A stretch of 64,000 bases of DNA from CAZXCK01 sp964639225. GTDB taxonomy: Bacteria > Chloroflexota > Anaerolineae > Aggregatilineales > Phototrophicaceae. The stretch lies in contig CAZXCK010000003.1 in assembly GCA_964639225.1 (NCBI GenBank), positions 24,916 through 88,915 on the forward strand. The letters are read 5' to 3'. The translations under genes were made by a program, and so were the position numbers. Positions 62,612 to 64,000 of this stretch are shown here, in pieces (position 1 is the stretch's first letter; each line of letters starts with the position of its first letter). The notes under the pieces are model-generated. The model was not told where the DNA came from. It did not search any database and saw only the letters and a list, made by a program, of their open reading frames with translations.

Positions 62612-63459
62612 CTGTTGGCTTTCTCCACGTCGATCATCATCTCGTACTGCGCCAGTTTTTCCTCGTAGCCCAGCGCCTGTAGCAACGGCCAGGCCGGGTC
62701 GTCCTCGCCGAGATTCACCAGACGGCAGATGGCATTCGGGAAGCGATGGTGCAGCGTCGCCATTAGCGCGCTGAAGGCTTGTTCGCGCCCCGGCCTGAAC
62801 GCCACGTCCAGCAGATTCAGCACCTCATCCCATTCGTAGCCGATGGTGTAAGCCAGTAGCTGGCCACTCTCGTCCTGCGTCCAGGCATGGATACCCTGTG
62901 CGACGTATTGCAGGGACTCGCGTTGGCGCTGCCAGGGATTGGCCACTGGATGAAACGAGTCGTAATAGCGCAGCACGGTGGCGGCAGCGGACTGGCGCAC
63001 CGCAACTGATGGTTCGGGTGCGGGTGGCAGGTCCTCGCAGCCGATGACCAGCAGCCGTCGCTGGACACGAAAGCCGATGCTCTCGTACAGCGTGCGCGCG
63101 GCGATGTTGTCCTCGATAACCTCAAGCTGCACAGTTTCCAGGCCCAGACCGCGCGCGTTGTCCAGCAGATCGGCCATCACCTGCCGGGCGATACCACGTC
63201 CGCGATGCGACGGAATCACACCGACTCCGCCCACCCAGCCACGCCGGTCACGCACACCCAGAAAGCCAAAGCCGACGATGTGTTCACCGTCCAGTGCCAC
63301 CCGCGACGCCGCGTAATCAACCGAGGTCTGCGCGTAACTGCGCTGGAGCTGGTCCTGCGTCAGGCGCATGGGGATGAAATAGTCGTTATAGGCGCTGTTG
63401 AAGGCCGCCGTCAGCGCCGCCAGGTCGATCTGCGCGGCGGGTACATAAATAACAGGCAT
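62608..63459 (-). CDS. GNAT family N-acetyltransferase
   Basis: 283 aa from the ATG at 63459, located 7 bp after the methyltransferase stop; a longer frame overlaps that gene. The N-terminal half is a complete GNAT domain with the acetyl-CoA loop VIPSHRGRGIARQVMADLL near residue 82 and ARTLYESIGFRVQRR. The second half (~160-283) has a degenerate GNAT-like shape (LLQALGYEEKLAQYEMM), so it may be a tandem GNAT. Substrate unknown. Confidence 0.88.
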   Translation of the reverse strand: MPVIYVPAAQIDLAALTAAFNSAYNDYFIPMRLTQDQLQRSYAQTSVDYAASRVALDGEHIVGFGFLGVRDRRGWVGGVGVIPSHRGRGIARQVMADLLDNARGLGLETVQLEVIEDNIAARTLYESIGFRVQRRLLVIGCEDLPPAPEPSVAVRQSAAATVLRYYDSFHPVANPWQRQRESLQYVAQGIHAWTQDESGQLLAYTIGYEWDEVLNLLDVAFRPGREQAFSALMATLHHRFPNAICRLVNLGEDDPAWPLLQALGYEEKLAQYEMMIDVEKANS

Positions 63460-63466
63460 GGACGGG

Positions 63467-64000
63467 CTACCCGTCCGCCCGGCTGGGCGGCGCGTAGACA
63501 TCCACACGAAAGGCGCTGGTGGTCATCACCGGCTGCGATGGGTCGTCGTAACGACTGCGGGCTACCGCCTCGATGGCCGCCGCGCCGCGCTCGATCTCGT
63601 CGTCGGTCATCGTCCACGTCGATGACCACAGGCGCTGCCGGAAGGCTTCGACGATTTGCAGCGGCACGAACTTATGGGCGAAGCGGTGCTCATGAGTTGC
63701 CGCCTGTCGCCGCCAGCCCATCTGATCCAGCGCCTCGAAATGCCGGTCCCAGTCCGACGAGCGATGATTAGGGGTGCGCAGCGCCGCCATTTCCTTGTCC
63801 GTCTGGTTTTTGCCGTGCAGCAGGGGCGCGCCTGGTTTGAGCACGCGCTCAAGCTCGTTGATGACGCCTTCCAGGTTTGCCACCAGATGGAACACATGCA
63901 CCACCACCACCGCGTCGAACGTGTCCGCCGGGAACGGCAGTCGGCTGGCGTCGGCCAGCGAGAGGTGAATCGACTCGCCGTTCTGCTTGGCGCGCAGACG
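63467..64000 (-). CDS. Class I SAM-dependent methyltransferase (5' end outside window)
   Basis: At least 177 aa; the frame is open to the window edge. It has LADASRLPFPADTFDAVVVVH (motifs II/III, nucleotide end and active region) and VLKPGAPLLHGKNQ (motif IV). The N-terminal SAM-binding glycine motif lies outside. The C-terminus is WDRHFEALDQMG and an EIERGAAAIEAVARSRY helix. The methylated substrate is not readable. It is the first gene of a two-gene minus unit with the GNAT gene. Confidence 0.87.
   Translation of the reverse strand, partial: RLRAKQNGESIHLSLADASRLPFPADTFDAVVVVHVFHLVANLEGVINELERVLKPGAPLLHGKNQTDKEMAALRTPNHRSSDWDRHFEALDQMGWRRQAATHEHRFAHKFVPLQIVEAFRQRLWSSTWTMTDDEIERGAAAIEAVARSRYDDPSQPVMTTSAFRVDVYAPPSRADG

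Overview
The window is 64 kb of GC-rich, densely coding bacterial DNA. It carries 46 protein genes that I can support, two of them cut by the window edges, and I see no rRNA, tRNA, CRISPR array or insertion sequence. Gene content suggests a heterotrophic Chloroflexota bacterium, perhaps Anaerolineae-like; this is inference. The clues are a MalEFG maltodextrin system whose binding protein carries a C-terminal starch-binding-type domain, secreted proteins with Thr/Pro- or Ser-rich linkers, DUF4397 and SH3b surface proteins, a baeRF-type protein, and many TTG/GTG starts. A run of exactly 100 Ns at 33138-33237 marks a scaffold gap, so this is a draft or metagenome-derived assembly.

Left part (1-9420): eight co-directional, tightly spaced genes ending at a strong terminator. 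They encode an M20 peptidase (5' cut), a hydantoinase/allantoinase-like amidohydrolase, an M14 carboxypeptidase, an imidazolonepropionase-like amidohydrolase, a DapA-superfamily lyase lacking usual catalytic residues, a divergent SDR, a creatininase-family amidohydrolase and an M32 carboxypeptidase. This looks like one catabolic operon for a cyclic amide or modified peptide. The substrate is unknown, and it is the best candidate for an undescribed pathway here. Two further SDR-type genes follow (9443-11713).

11.9-21.9 kb: a starch/maltodextrin locus. It has a secreted multidomain GH13 amylase with a CBM20-like end, a DUF971 protein, malE, malF, malG and an intracellular GH13 enzyme. The transporter ATPase is not in the locus. 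A terminator-like hairpin lies at the start of malF.

21.9-35.4 kb: an SH3b/serine hydrolase, gyrA, a TPR gene apparently transcribed leaderless from a promoter embedded in palindromes, a DUF302 protein, an orphan polar amino acid ABC ATPase, a secreted penicillin-acylase family enzyme, a baeRF protein, a small membrane protein, a gap-interrupted membrane-anchored protein and birA.

35.5-50.1 kb: a HIT hydrolase and a thiolase, a heterodimeric ABC exporter with complementary degenerate motifs, a GT39-like membrane glycosyltransferase, a double-HTH regulator with a TPR partner, tyrS, and two secreted surface proteins.

50.3-64 kb: the two subunits of a family I CoA-transferase split by about 4.7 kb. 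Between them lie an ADP-ribosylglycohydrolase, an S41 protease, secG and an orphan peptide-binding protein. Then come rtcB, an MmcQ/YjbR protein, a TPP riboswitch with its own terminator controlling thiBPQ (thiamine uptake), a GNAT acetyltransferase and a 5'-cut methyltransferase.
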